Positions 37,501 through 44,903 of a stretch of 64,000 bases of DNA are shown piece after piece. Within the stretch, counting starts at the first letter, position 1. Every line of letters starts with the position of its first letter. A program made the position numbers and the translations under genes. Below the pieces are notes generated by a model that was given only the letters and a program-made list of their open reading frames with translations, did no database searches and was not told the origin of the DNA. Source of the stretch: JAPPLB01 sp965206655 (GTDB lineage Bacteria > Acidobacteriota > Terriglobia > Bryobacterales > UBA6623); NCBI GenBank assembly GCA_965206655.1, contig CBDBKC010000036.1, positions 186,001-250,000 on the forward strand, given 5' to 3'.

Positions 37501-38609
37501 TGATCCGCTTCAGCGAAGGCACGGTTCAGGTCGAAGAAGTAACCGCGCAGTCCGGCGGCGGCAATCTAAGCCTAACCGGAACGATCGTCCGTGAAGCGGA
37601 CCGCTGGAACTACCGCCTGGAGGGCATGATCGAAAGCGTGCGGGTGCGCTATCCGGAATCGCTCAGCAATGTCATTGACGGACGGCTGACCTATTCCGGA
37701 ACAAACTTGCGCAGCCTGCTTACCGGAGAGGTCGTCGTCAGCCGGGTTTCCATTGGTTCCGACCTTACCGTCACCGACGTCATCACCTCGCTCGCCGAGC
37801 CGACACAAACCCCGGCCAGCAACCCGGCGCTCGTCAATATGGGACTGAGTGTTCGGGTTGCGTCCGTCCCCAATCTTCTGATCGAAACACCGCTGATCCG
37901 CAACGTGCAGGCCAACATGGATCTGCAGTTGGGCGGTACCGCGGTCAGCCCATCTCTCCAGGGCGATATGACGATCAGCCAGGGCGAGGTGTTGTTGCAA
38001 GGGTCGCGCTACACTATCACCCGGGGCGACATCGATTTCTACAACCCGTTCCGCATCGAGCCCGTCGTCAACATCGAACTGGAAACGCGGATTCGGGATG
38101 TCGACATCGCTCTCACGCTTTCCGGACCCGCCAGTCTTCCCGACGTTAGCTACCGTTCCGATCCACCTCTGCGGTGGGACGAACTGTTCAACCTGATCGC
38201 ACTGGCCCGCTCCCCCACGACCGACCCGGTGCTCGCTTCGCAGCAAACGATTCAGCAGCAATCACTGATTCAGGGAGGAGGAAACGCCGTGCTCGCTCGG
38301 GCTCTGAGCAACCCCGCGACCACGGGCGCAGGCCGCGGATCCCAGCGTCTGCAACGGTTCTTCGGAGTGAGCCGGCTCAAAGTCGATCCTCGGGGGGGCG
38401 GCGCCGAGCTCAACCCCGGCGCGCGCATCTCCACCGAACAACAGATCACCCGTGACCTCACGCTACTCTATAGCTACGATCTTTCCGAAGCCCAACAGCA
38501 AGTCGTGCGCGTCGAGTGGACCCCCGTTCGTCAGTGGTCGCTCATCGTCACGCGAGACGAGAACGGTCTGGTGGGGGCCGACATCGTCTTCAAGAAGAGG
38601 CTCCGTTGA
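34548..38609 (+). CDS. tamB: translocation and assembly module subunit TamB-like
   Basis: A 1353-residue inner-membrane-anchored AsmA-like protein. One N-terminal transmembrane helix (WMAGLMGLLVLVGASLYGLLY) precedes a long beta-rich periplasmic rod of repeated AsmA/YhjG-type segments (GSLEVESIREPRVVF, LSGRAELSGDVSGDL). The C-terminal DUF490/TamB domain shows LQLGGTAVSPSLQGDMTISQ, VLLQGSRYTITRGDIDFYNP and PVVNIELETRIRDVDIALTL. TamB links TamA to the inner membrane and also supports phospholipid transport. ATG 34548 overlaps the previous stop (ATGA). Confidence 0.88.
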   Translation: MKSIRRLLDSRWKAWMAGLMGLLVLVGASLYGLLYTEWFQRQIRREVVAKIELLTGGTATIGNLYLEPSTLVLRVEELTIRATGDAEPFLQIPSLELDLTVDSFLRAEVSLAALVLDSPLVNIKVAPDGTTNLPEFPASANGDEALPEELFEMAVDRFDLQQGHLEWNNERVPIALSSTNLELRSRFHPAEHGYRVWLRVGTSELELRGHRPVLSEAELEVVVTRDRVVVPELYWASPGAKVVGSLEVESIREPRVVFRYEAEVLLAEWASRLGTAPMAAGTATTHGEARWDSVAGQFEYGGRLNVENLIPAYEGLDIEPLFGSAEYEGNLESLRIREIKAEVLGGLLSGEAQIDELNAATPRFQLALELEAFPLDHITAAVRELPEALRGAPWVTALSGAIVLNGHSSEDLRAELDLELNRPGLVPASRIPLSGELDLAYEADSATLTVNALDVATASSRLSLVGTLREGSRSLFRVHARMDELDDLRQGLHHVGFDDALRDLELSGRAELSGDVSGDLTANGMKFGGELQVSDFTIRSHPWESFRSDVDLTGSRLELRNARIEGAEGAASISLAADLGRTDGDATVSISSVDGEIALQNVQLSSLLASAGYDQPLAGSLTGDVRFSGPLSQPRGSARLELTDGMAWEQRLDRVEMEVHLAAEEFVLDSFQAQRREARLEGRGSVDRSGAEFRFEAAGDGWDLKDLERFAESERPPTGHLSFEVEGRGRLPTGKDLLDEVSVAGSFKLEEIKIGERNVGSLSGQLSTQGRRVDLGWAGDLLSGKVTGHAEFRPDEDGPFSGECTVTGLNLVQLAGLADLNLQQTTGEADSRFQFSGLTTDASGFAVEGEVTRLELNYSQIPGAERGYELWNPFPLRWSLAGETLDIDNMRLLGDGTDIVVDGTVGLRDGFGERDDSLGLTVGGTFNLAVLESFRPGLEAGGESELDVYIEGSAAEPAVRGRMGIKGGAVRHSSFSNGLSELNGLIRFSEGTVQVEEVTAQSGGGNLSLTGTIVREADRWNYRLEGMIESVRVRYPESLSNVIDGRLTYSGTNLRSLLTGEVVVSRVSIGSDLTVTDVITSLAEPTQTPASNPALVNMGLSVRVASVPNLLIETPLIRNVQANMDLQLGGTAVSPSLQGDMTISQGEVLLQGSRYTITRGDIDFYNPFRIEPVVNIELETRIRDVDIALTLSGPASLPDVSYRSDPPLRWDELFNLIALARSPTTDPVLASQQTIQQQSLIQGGGNAVLARALSNPATTGAGRGSQRLQRFFGVSRLKVDPRGGGAELNPGARISTEQQITRDLTLLYSYDLSEAQQQVVRVEWTPVRQWSLIVTRDENGLVGADIVFKKRLR

Positions 38610-38662
38610 TTGGCTTGCCGGGAGCGGTTGCGGCACGAGATGAGCGAGCGGCGGATCCGGAT

Positions 38663-40555
38663 GTGAAGCACATCATTGTCGGAACGGCCGGCCACATCGA
38701 CCACGGCAAGACGGCCTTGGTGCGGGCACTGACGGGCACCGACACCGACCGGTTAGCCGAGGAGAAGCGCCGCGGCATCACGATCGACATCGGGTTCGCC
38801 CGCCTGCGGCTCGACGACGAGCTGCAGCTCGGTTTTGTCGACGTCCCCGGCCACGAGCGCTTCGTGCGCAACATGCTCGCCGGCGCGGCCGGCATCGACC
38901 TCGTCCTCATGGTCATCGCGGCGGACGAACTCGTCATGCCCCAAACCCGTGAGCACTTCGACGTGTGCCGGCTGCTGGGTGTAAAGCACGGTCTCGTCGC
39001 GCTGACGAAGGCCGACCTGGTGGATCCCGACACCTTGGAACTGGGTCAGCTCGAAGTCGCCGATTTCTTAGCGGGATCATTTCTCGCCGGCGGCCCGGTG
39101 ATACCCGTGAGCGCCAAGACGGGCCAGGGACTTGACGAATTGCGGTCCGCGCTTGGAGAGTCGGCCCGCGCGGCTCCCTCCCGCCTCAGCCAAGGCCCTT
39201 TCCGGTTGCCCATCGACCGCGTGTTTGTCCAACAGGGCTTTGGGACTGTCGTCACAGGCACCACCATGTCCGGCGGTATCGACGCCAATAGCGAAGTCGA
39301 GATCCACCCGGCCGGCCGGCGCGTGCGCGTGCGGGGAGTGCAAAGCCACAACCAATCCGTCGAACGGGGCGGTGCGGGCCGCCGCACGGCGTTGAATCTC
39401 GCCGGCATCGAAACAAAGGATTTGCGGCGCGGCATGGTGGCCAGCACGCCTGGCCTGTTCCGCGCCACCACGAAGCTCGATGCTATCGTTGAGCTGCTGC
39501 CGACAAGCGGCGGCCTTAAACACGGCGCGCCCGTCCACTTCCACACAGGAACCGCGGAAACGGTGGCTCGTGTTTCGCTGCCAGGCAACCGCAAGAAGAT
39601 TGCCGCGGGCCAGAGAGCTTTTGCACGCCTGCGACTCGGAAAACCCGTGCTCGCCCTCTTCGGCGATCGCTTTATCTTGCGCCGATTCTCGCCCGTGACC
39701 ACCATCGGGGGTGGTGTATTGCTTGACAGCGAACCTGCCAAGGAATGCGACCCGGATGCCCACGCGGCTCACCTCGCCGAGCTAGCGTCCTTCGACCCGG
39801 CGCGCGTCTTGCGGGCGCTTTTGAAGCGGGCTCGGTACGGCCTGGGGTCCGCCGATGTGATCCGCCGCACAACCTGGGCCGACTCAGAAGTCGAAAGGGT
39901 ATCGGAGCGCCTGCGGGCCGCGGACGAAGCCCTCCTGCTGGATGCAGAGCGCCTCATCGAGCGGGAAGCCCATGGCCGCGCTATTCGCCAAGTGCTCGAC
40001 TTCTTGAAGCAGTTTCACGAACGGGATCCGCTTCAGCCCGGTGCTTCCAAGGGGGCACTCAGGGCCGCCTGTTTTCCGGATGCCCCACCGGACTTCGTCG
40101 ATGCGCTAGTGGGGTCTCTCCAGCAAGGCAATCAGATCACGGTTGAGGGTGAGTTCGTGCGGCTTGCCGGCCACTCCGTAGTCCTCGGTGGCGAGGAGGC
40201 GCAGGCCCGGGATGCAATCGTGGCCGCTTTCAACGAGGCGGGACTATCGGCGCCGGCTGTCAAGGATGTACTTGCGCAACTCCCCATCGACCAACCGCGA
40301 GCTCGGCGGATTCTGCAAGCGCTGCTGCGAGAGAGAGTTCTCGTCAAGGTTTCCGAAGATCTACTGCTCCCTCGCGGGGCGGTCGACGGCCTCAAACGGC
40401 TTCTCCGCGAAGAACGCTCCCAGGCGAGCACGATTGGTGTTGCGCGCTTCAAGGAACTGACCGGCGTCAGCCGCAAGTACGCCATTCCGTTGCTGGAATT
40501 CCTTGACCGCGAAAGAGTCACCCGCCGCAAGGGCAATGACCGCGTGATTCTTTAG
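38663..40555 (+). CDS. selB: selenocysteine-specific elongation factor SelB
   Basis: A 630-residue translation GTPase that delivers selenocysteinyl-tRNA to UGA codons. G1 is VGTAGHIDHGKT, the switch I region is EEKRRGITIDIGFA, G3 is VDVPGHERFVRN and G4 is LTKADL. Domains II-III follow, then winged-helix repeats at the C-terminus (RRILQALLRERVLVKVS, KELTGVSRKYAIPLLEFLDR) that would bind SECIS RNA. GTG 38663 places VKHIIVGTAGHIDHGKT first, as in the family. It starts 53 bases after tamB. No selA, selD or tRNA-Sec is visible in the window. Confidence 0.92.
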   Translation: MKHIIVGTAGHIDHGKTALVRALTGTDTDRLAEEKRRGITIDIGFARLRLDDELQLGFVDVPGHERFVRNMLAGAAGIDLVLMVIAADELVMPQTREHFDVCRLLGVKHGLVALTKADLVDPDTLELGQLEVADFLAGSFLAGGPVIPVSAKTGQGLDELRSALGESARAAPSRLSQGPFRLPIDRVFVQQGFGTVVTGTTMSGGIDANSEVEIHPAGRRVRVRGVQSHNQSVERGGAGRRTALNLAGIETKDLRRGMVASTPGLFRATTKLDAIVELLPTSGGLKHGAPVHFHTGTAETVARVSLPGNRKKIAAGQRAFARLRLGKPVLALFGDRFILRRFSPVTTIGGGVLLDSEPAKECDPDAHAAHLAELASFDPARVLRALLKRARYGLGSADVIRRTTWADSEVERVSERLRAADEALLLDAERLIEREAHGRAIRQVLDFLKQFHERDPLQPGASKGALRAACFPDAPPDFVDALVGSLQQGNQITVEGEFVRLAGHSVVLGGEEAQARDAIVAAFNEAGLSAPAVKDVLAQLPIDQPRARRILQALLRERVLVKVSEDLLLPRGAVDGLKRLLREERSQASTIGVARFKELTGVSRKYAIPLLEFLDRERVTRRKGNDRVIL

Positions 40556-40654
40556 CCCGTATTTAGCCCAGTTTCAAGCTCAAAACGGTGGAGGTTTGAC
40601 GCTTCTTCGCGGCAACCCCTATGCTGCAAGGGGGCCTTCGCGGGCCCGGTTTCG

Positions 40655-41410
40655 ATGGGCGGCTACACACGCTATTCGAGAATGCAGCACAACTTCGGCG
40701 GGATTGTTCCGCGCGGAATCAAGCTGCTTCTGATCTCGAACAGCGTCATCTTCGTCGTCTATTTTCTGTGCTATCACGCCCATCTCAACTCGCTTCTCTG
40801 GATCTTTCACTTCCTCAGCTTGATCCCTGATTGGGTGGTGCTGGGAGCGTTGTGGCAGCCGTTTAGCTATCTTTTTCTCCATAGCCCCGGCGGTTTCGGG
40901 CATATCCTCATCAACATGCTGATGCTATGGATGTTCGGCAGCGACCTCGAGCGCGACTGGGGGATGCAGCGGTTCTTTAACTACTATTTCGTGTGCGGAG
41001 TGGGAGCCGGGTTGTTGGACGTCGCCGCTCGCTTTGCTCTGGGAGGCAATACCGGGGTTCCGACGATCGGCGCATCCGGGGCAATCTACGGAGTCTTGCT
41101 GGCATTCGGTCTGCTCTATCCCAACCGCACAATCTACGTCATGTTGATGTTCCCGATCCCGGCCCGGATCTTCGTCCTCATCGCGGGCGTCATTGCGTTT
41201 CTGTCCGCCGTATCGGGCTCGGGAGGCGATGTTGCCCACTACGCGCACCTGGGCGGCATGCTTTTCGGCTACTTCTACCTCCGTCACCGACCCCGTTTCT
41301 TGGACATTGACTGGATGGGGAGCTATCGGAGTTGGCAGCTTCGACGCGCGCGGCGCAGGTTCCAAGTCTATATGCGCAAGAAGAACGGTCCCGACGACTG
41401 GGTTAACTAG
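40655..41410 (+). CDS. rhomboid-family intramembrane serine protease
   Basis: A 251-residue, six-helix membrane protein. The catalytic Ser lies in TIGASGAIYGVLLAF (GxSG), the His in VAHYAHLGGMLFGY, and the oxyanion Asn in GHILINMLMLWMFG. A hydrophilic C-terminal tail of about 50 basic residues follows. It cleaves transmembrane helices of unknown substrates. TatA is a rhomboid substrate in Providencia, and tatA is the next gene here, but a link is only suggestive. ATG 40655 was used; ATG 40682 is possible. Confidence 0.85.
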   Translation: MGGYTRYSRMQHNFGGIVPRGIKLLLISNSVIFVVYFLCYHAHLNSLLWIFHFLSLIPDWVVLGALWQPFSYLFLHSPGGFGHILINMLMLWMFGSDLERDWGMQRFFNYYFVCGVGAGLLDVAARFALGGNTGVPTIGASGAIYGVLLAFGLLYPNRTIYVMLMFPIPARIFVLIAGVIAFLSAVSGSGGDVAHYAHLGGMLFGYFYLRHRPRFLDIDWMGSYRSWQLRRARRRFQVYMRKKNGPDDWVN

Positions 41411-41510
41411 CGCGGAGAGTCCTCCGCGCGGCATTCTAAACGACTGAAAAATCAAGACATTCTAATCCGAAGGCGCACCGAGTCGACCGCAATGTCGGGC
41501 GGCGAACGTG

Positions 41511-41551
41511 GTAGGAGCGTCTTGACTAGGCTTCGAGGCTGCTCCTACAAT
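41511..41551 (+). promoter_or_regulatory. tatA promoter with overlapping inverted repeat
   Basis: TTGACT (41522-41527) and TACAAT (41546-41551), 18 bases apart, form a good sigma-70-type promoter. GTAGGAGC (41511-41518) and GCTCCTAC (41541-41548) are a perfect inverted repeat bracketing the -35 box and overlapping the -10, so a repressor or hairpin could control it. Confidence 0.55.
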
Positions 41552-41568
41552 GAACCGTAGGAGACACC

Positions 41569-41802
41569 ATGCCGTTACTACATACCTCGCCGCTCACGTT
41601 GGGTCTGCTGATACCGACCCTGGGTGTGCAGGAACTGATCGTCATCCTACTGATCGCGGTCCTTATTTTCGGCGGTCGCAAGATCCCCGAGATCTTCAAA
41701 GGGGTCGGTGAGGGTATCCGCGAATTCAAGAGCGCGATGAAGAAAGAGCCGAAGCCGGCGCCGGGGCCCGAGGAAAAGAAGGAAGCCCCAACAGCCTCCT
41801 AA
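41569..41802 (+). CDS. tatA: twin-arginine translocase subunit TatA/TatE
   Basis: A 77-residue protein with one transmembrane helix (VQELIVILLIAVLIFGGRKI), the conserved FGxxKIPE-like hinge (FGGRKIPEIFKGVGEGIREFK) and a charged amphipathic helix with a Pro/Glu/Lys tail. It forms the pore of the Tat system that exports folded proteins such as the twin-arginine protein at 50168-51412. It is monocistronic, with its own promoter. Confidence 0.92.
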   Translation: MPLLHTSPLTLGLLIPTLGVQELIVILLIAVLIFGGRKIPEIFKGVGEGIREFKSAMKKEPKPAPGPEEKKEAPTAS

Positions 41803-41851
41803 ACCCGAGGCCGTCAAAGGCCTGACCCCGAAGCGGGTCTCTATCGCGCCA

Positions 41852-41891
41852 AAAAGAAATCCCCATCCGCCTCACGGGCAGGATGGGGATT
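41852..41891 (-). terminator. intrinsic terminator of the HU gene
   Basis: An 11-bp perfect stem (AATCCCCATCC at 41858-41868, GGATGGGGATT at 41881-41891) is followed on the minus strand by a T-rich run (tttcttttt). It lies 23 bases after the HU stop and may also stop readthrough from tatA. Confidence 0.75.
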
Positions 41892-41914
41892 GGCGTATAA
41901 GGCCTGAATCGAGG

Positions 41915-42217
41915 CTACTTCTTCGGCGGGACGATGGCGTCCTTGGCGGACTTCGCAACGCGGAACTTGACGACTTTTTTCGCCGGAATTTTGATCGGCT
42001 GACCCGTCGCCGGGTTCCTTCCCATGCGAGCTTTTCGGTCGGACCGCACCAAGCGACCGATTCCCGGAACGATGAAAACTCCGGTGCGCTTCGTTTCCTT
42101 CACCGCCAGAGCTTCCAAGTCCTCGAAAAGTTGCTTCACTACTTTCTTGTTGAGGCCGGCCGTATCCGCGAGTGCGGCTATGGTCTGGGCCTGAGTCAGT
42201 TTCTTCTTTTCAGCCAT
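41915..42217 (-). CDS. HU-family DNA-binding protein
   Basis: A 100-residue nucleoid protein: MAEKKKLTQAQTIAALADTA, then helices VKQLFEDLEALAVKE and the DNA-binding arm region FIVPGIGRLVRSDRKAR, with GRNPATGQPIKIPAKKVVKF, the HU/IHF signature. The N-terminus is slightly longer than E. coli HU and the C-terminus ends in PPKK. ATG 42217 has a strong ggaggag ribosome binding site; it has its own promoter and terminator. Confidence 0.9.
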   Translation of the reverse strand: MAEKKKLTQAQTIAALADTAGLNKKVVKQLFEDLEALAVKETKRTGVFIVPGIGRLVRSDRKARMGRNPATGQPIKIPAKKVVKFRVAKSAKDAIVPPKK

Positions 42218-42306
42218 GCTCCTCCTTCTCACTTCTTGCCGGGCGAAGTGTTCGACCGGTCAAGTTAAAACGTTTGTACCAGGAAATGTTTTATGCCTGT
42301 CGATTT

Positions 42307-42335
42307 ATCATACGGGAATTCGCAACTGCTTTCAA
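42307..42335 (-). promoter_or_regulatory. sigma-70-type promoter of the HU gene
   Basis: On the minus strand TTGAAA (42330-42335) and TATGAT (42307-42312) are exactly 17 bases apart, giving a leader of roughly 80 bases before ATG 42217. Confidence 0.65.
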
Positions 42336-42514
42336 GCCTGAAATTGTCTTCCCAGCCCCTGTTTAAGGGGTTTTGAAAGGGCCTCTATTCCAGGGCTACA
42401 CCCTCCGAGGCTTCCTCTCATCCGAACGCCTCATCAAGTATAACCCGATCCTTCCCGAACGCAACGAAAATCTTCTCCCCAAGCACGCATGCGGGCAGAT
42501 TCACGGGAGCCCCT

Positions 42515-42520
42515 TATAAT
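42515..42520 (+). promoter_or_regulatory. -10-like box upstream of trmFO
   Basis: A consensus TATAAT lies 26 bases before ATG 42547. The -35 region is poor. It is the best candidate promoter for trmFO-xerC. Confidence 0.4.
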
Positions 42521-42546
42521 GGGGGTCTGGTGCGTTTCTCAACAGC

Positions 42547-43896
42547 ATGAGGCGGCAACCGCTCCACGTCATCGGCGGAGGATTGGCGGGGCCTGAAGCA
42601 GCGACCCAGGCGGCTCGGCTCGGTCACCGTGTGCGTCTGTACGAGATGCGCCCGGCGCGAAGCACTCCCGCCCACCAAACGAGTCTCCTGGGAGAACTGG
42701 TCTGCAGTAACTCCCTCAAGACAGAAACTCGTCATTCGGCGCCATGGCTGCTCAAGGAAGAGCTGCGCCGGATGGGCTCGGCTTGTCTTGAAGTAGCCGC
42801 GAAGGCCCGCGTGCCGGGCGGGAGGGCCCTCACGGTCGACCGAGCAATTTTCGCCGCCGAGGTCACGGCCGCTATCGAGCGAGAGCCCTTGATCGATTTG
42901 GTTCGCGAGGAAGTGAGCGAGATACCTCTCGACGAGATCGTTGTTATCGCCAGCGGCCCTCTGACCAGTGACAAGTTGGCCGCTTCGATCGTTGAGCTTA
43001 CCGGGAGCGACCGGCTATTTTTCCACGATGCGATCAGCCCTATCGTGGACTCGGAAACGATTGACGTGAACATTGCATTCCGCGGTTCTCGCTACGGCAA
43101 GTCGATCGACGGCAGCGACGACTATCTCAACTGCCCTTTCACGCGTGAACAGTACGAGCGTTTCTACGCAGCGCTGCGAGAGGCCGAACAGCATCGCGGC
43201 CACGACTTCGACAACCCGAACTACTTCGAGGGTTGCCTGCCCATTGAAGAGATTGCACGGCGCGGCGTCGACACTCTTCGTTTCGGCCCGATGAAGCCGG
43301 TCGGGCTGCGGCATCCGCAAACCGGACAGTCGTTCTACGCCGTCGTCCAACTGCGCCAAGAAGACATGCGGGCCGGTTCGTACAACATTGTCGGCTTCCA
43401 GAATCATTTGAAGTACGGGGAGCAGAAACGGATTCTGCGCCTGATTCCGGGACTCGAAAAAGCTGAGTTTCTCAGGTACGGTCAGATTCATCGCAATACC
43501 TATATCAACGCGCCGGCGCTGTTGACGCCGTCTCTCGATCTCCGGTCGCATCGGAACGTCTTCTTCGCGGGACAGATTTCGGGCGTCGAAGGCTACGTAG
43601 AATCGATCTCGACCGGGCTCATGGCCGGCCGCAATGCCGCCCGGCTGGCGGACGGCGCGGCAACGCTGACCTGGCCGCGCCGCACGGCTCATGGTTCGCT
43701 TGGGGCGTACATTTCCGGCGCGAATCCTGACAAGTATCAGCCGGCGAATATTACTTTCGATCTGTTACCGCCCCTTCCCGCGGAGGAGGCCGGGCAGTAC
43801 CGCCGTGACAAGAAGGCCCGCCGCCAACGTCAATGCGAGCGGGCGCTTGATGAGCTTGATGTCTTCCTCGAAGAGCATTCCGCCGTCACAAGCTAA
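42547..43896 (+). CDS. trmFO: methylenetetrahydrofolate-tRNA-(uracil-5-)-methyltransferase TrmFO
   Basis: A 449-residue FAD- and folate-dependent enzyme making m5U54 in tRNA. The FAD motif is LHVIGGGLAGPEAATQAARLG, followed by YEMRPARSTPAHQT and the characteristic ELVCSNSLKTE (with a catalytic Cys). Further family blocks are DDYLNCPFTREQYERFYAAL, FEGCLPIEEIARRG, LRFGPMKPVGL and VFFAGQISGVEGYVES. Length matches the family. The xerC frame overlaps its last 47 bases, so they are likely coupled. Confidence 0.95.
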   Translation: MRRQPLHVIGGGLAGPEAATQAARLGHRVRLYEMRPARSTPAHQTSLLGELVCSNSLKTETRHSAPWLLKEELRRMGSACLEVAAKARVPGGRALTVDRAIFAAEVTAAIEREPLIDLVREEVSEIPLDEIVVIASGPLTSDKLAASIVELTGSDRLFFHDAISPIVDSETIDVNIAFRGSRYGKSIDGSDDYLNCPFTREQYERFYAALREAEQHRGHDFDNPNYFEGCLPIEEIARRGVDTLRFGPMKPVGLRHPQTGQSFYAVVQLRQEDMRAGSYNIVGFQNHLKYGEQKRILRLIPGLEKAEFLRYGQIHRNTYINAPALLTPSLDLRSHRNVFFAGQISGVEGYVESISTGLMAGRNAARLADGAATLTWPRRTAHGSLGAYISGANPDKYQPANITFDLLPPLPAEEAGQYRRDKKARRQRQCERALDELDVFLEEHSAVTS

Positions 43897-44836
43897 ACCC
43901 GATCCGACGGTCAAACCCGCCGACGGGGAAGTGAGAGTGCAGGTCCAACGCTTCCTTGCGTCGCTGCGCCGGGCTAACCTGTCCCCGCACACGATCCGCA
44001 ACTACCGCTCGGATCTCGAACAATTCCTGCTCTACTGCAGCCCTCCGGAAGGAAGCCCTCCGGCGGTTTCCGAGATCGAACCGTTGCTGCTCCGCGAGTT
44101 CATGGCGCACTGTTTCGAACGCGGTAACAGCAACCGGTCAGTAGCACGGAAGCTCTCGGCATTGCGGGCCTTCTTTAAGTTTCTCGTGCGAGAAGGCGAC
44201 GTTGCGGCCAATCCGGCCCAGAACGTCTCGATGCCCAAGACGCCGAAGAAGCTTCCCGCCGTGATGACGGCCGAGCAAGCGAACGCGCTTGTCGATTCGA
44301 TTCCGGCGAAGAAGGCGCCATCGGAGAATCCGGAAGAGACCAGTCTGGTCTCGGGCCGCGACCGGGTGATCTTCGAGTTGCTGTACGGCTGCGGCATGCG
44401 TGTGAGCGAGTTGGTCGGGCTGAACATTGAGGATTTGGACTTTACCGAACGATGGATCCGGGTTCGCGGTAAAGGCCGCAAGGAACGGCTTGTCCCCTTC
44501 GGGAAGCGGGCGGAGGAAGCGCTGCGGGTCTACCTCGAAGCGGGGTCCGCACCGAAACAGCGGGCCCTGATTCTTAACGCGCGCGGCGGGCGCTTGACCA
44601 CAAGAAGCGTTGAGCGGATCGTCAAGCGATACGCGCTGTTGTTCTCGGGCGATCCGGATCTGCATCCTCACTCGTTGCGCCACGCCTTCGCAACCCATCT
44701 GCTGGCCGACGGCGCCGACTTACGATCGATCCAGGAGTTGCTTGGCCACGCCAGCTTGTCCACAACACAGAAGTACACCCAGCTTTCTCTCAGAGACCTG
44801 ATGGACGTCTACGACCGCTCGCACCCCAAGGCTTGA
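43850..44836 (+). CDS. xerC: tyrosine recombinase XerC/XerD
   Basis: A 328-residue site-specific recombinase resolving chromosome dimers. The N-terminal SAM-like domain reads FLASLRRANLSPHTIRNYRSD. Catalytic residues are visible: first Arg in LLYGCGMRVSELVGL, HxxR in HPHSLRHAFATHL, His in LLGHASLSTTQKY, and nucleophile Tyr in TQKYTQ. The trmFO-xerC order is a widely conserved pairing (trmFO, xerC, often hslVU), which supports XerC. The start is ATG 43850 or 43859 inside trmFO. Confidence 0.88.
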   Translation: MSLMSSSKSIPPSQAKPDPTVKPADGEVRVQVQRFLASLRRANLSPHTIRNYRSDLEQFLLYCSPPEGSPPAVSEIEPLLLREFMAHCFERGNSNRSVARKLSALRAFFKFLVREGDVAANPAQNVSMPKTPKKLPAVMTAEQANALVDSIPAKKAPSENPEETSLVSGRDRVIFELLYGCGMRVSELVGLNIEDLDFTERWIRVRGKGRKERLVPFGKRAEEALRVYLEAGSAPKQRALILNARGGRLTTRSVERIVKRYALLFSGDPDLHPHSLRHAFATHLLADGADLRSIQELLGHASLSTTQKYTQLSLRDLMDVYDRSHPKA

Positions 44837-44903
44837 GTTGGGCATAGCGCGCATTTGGATACGCGTCCAGGCAGTTTCTCATCGGCCGGAGCCACAGAGG
44901 GGG

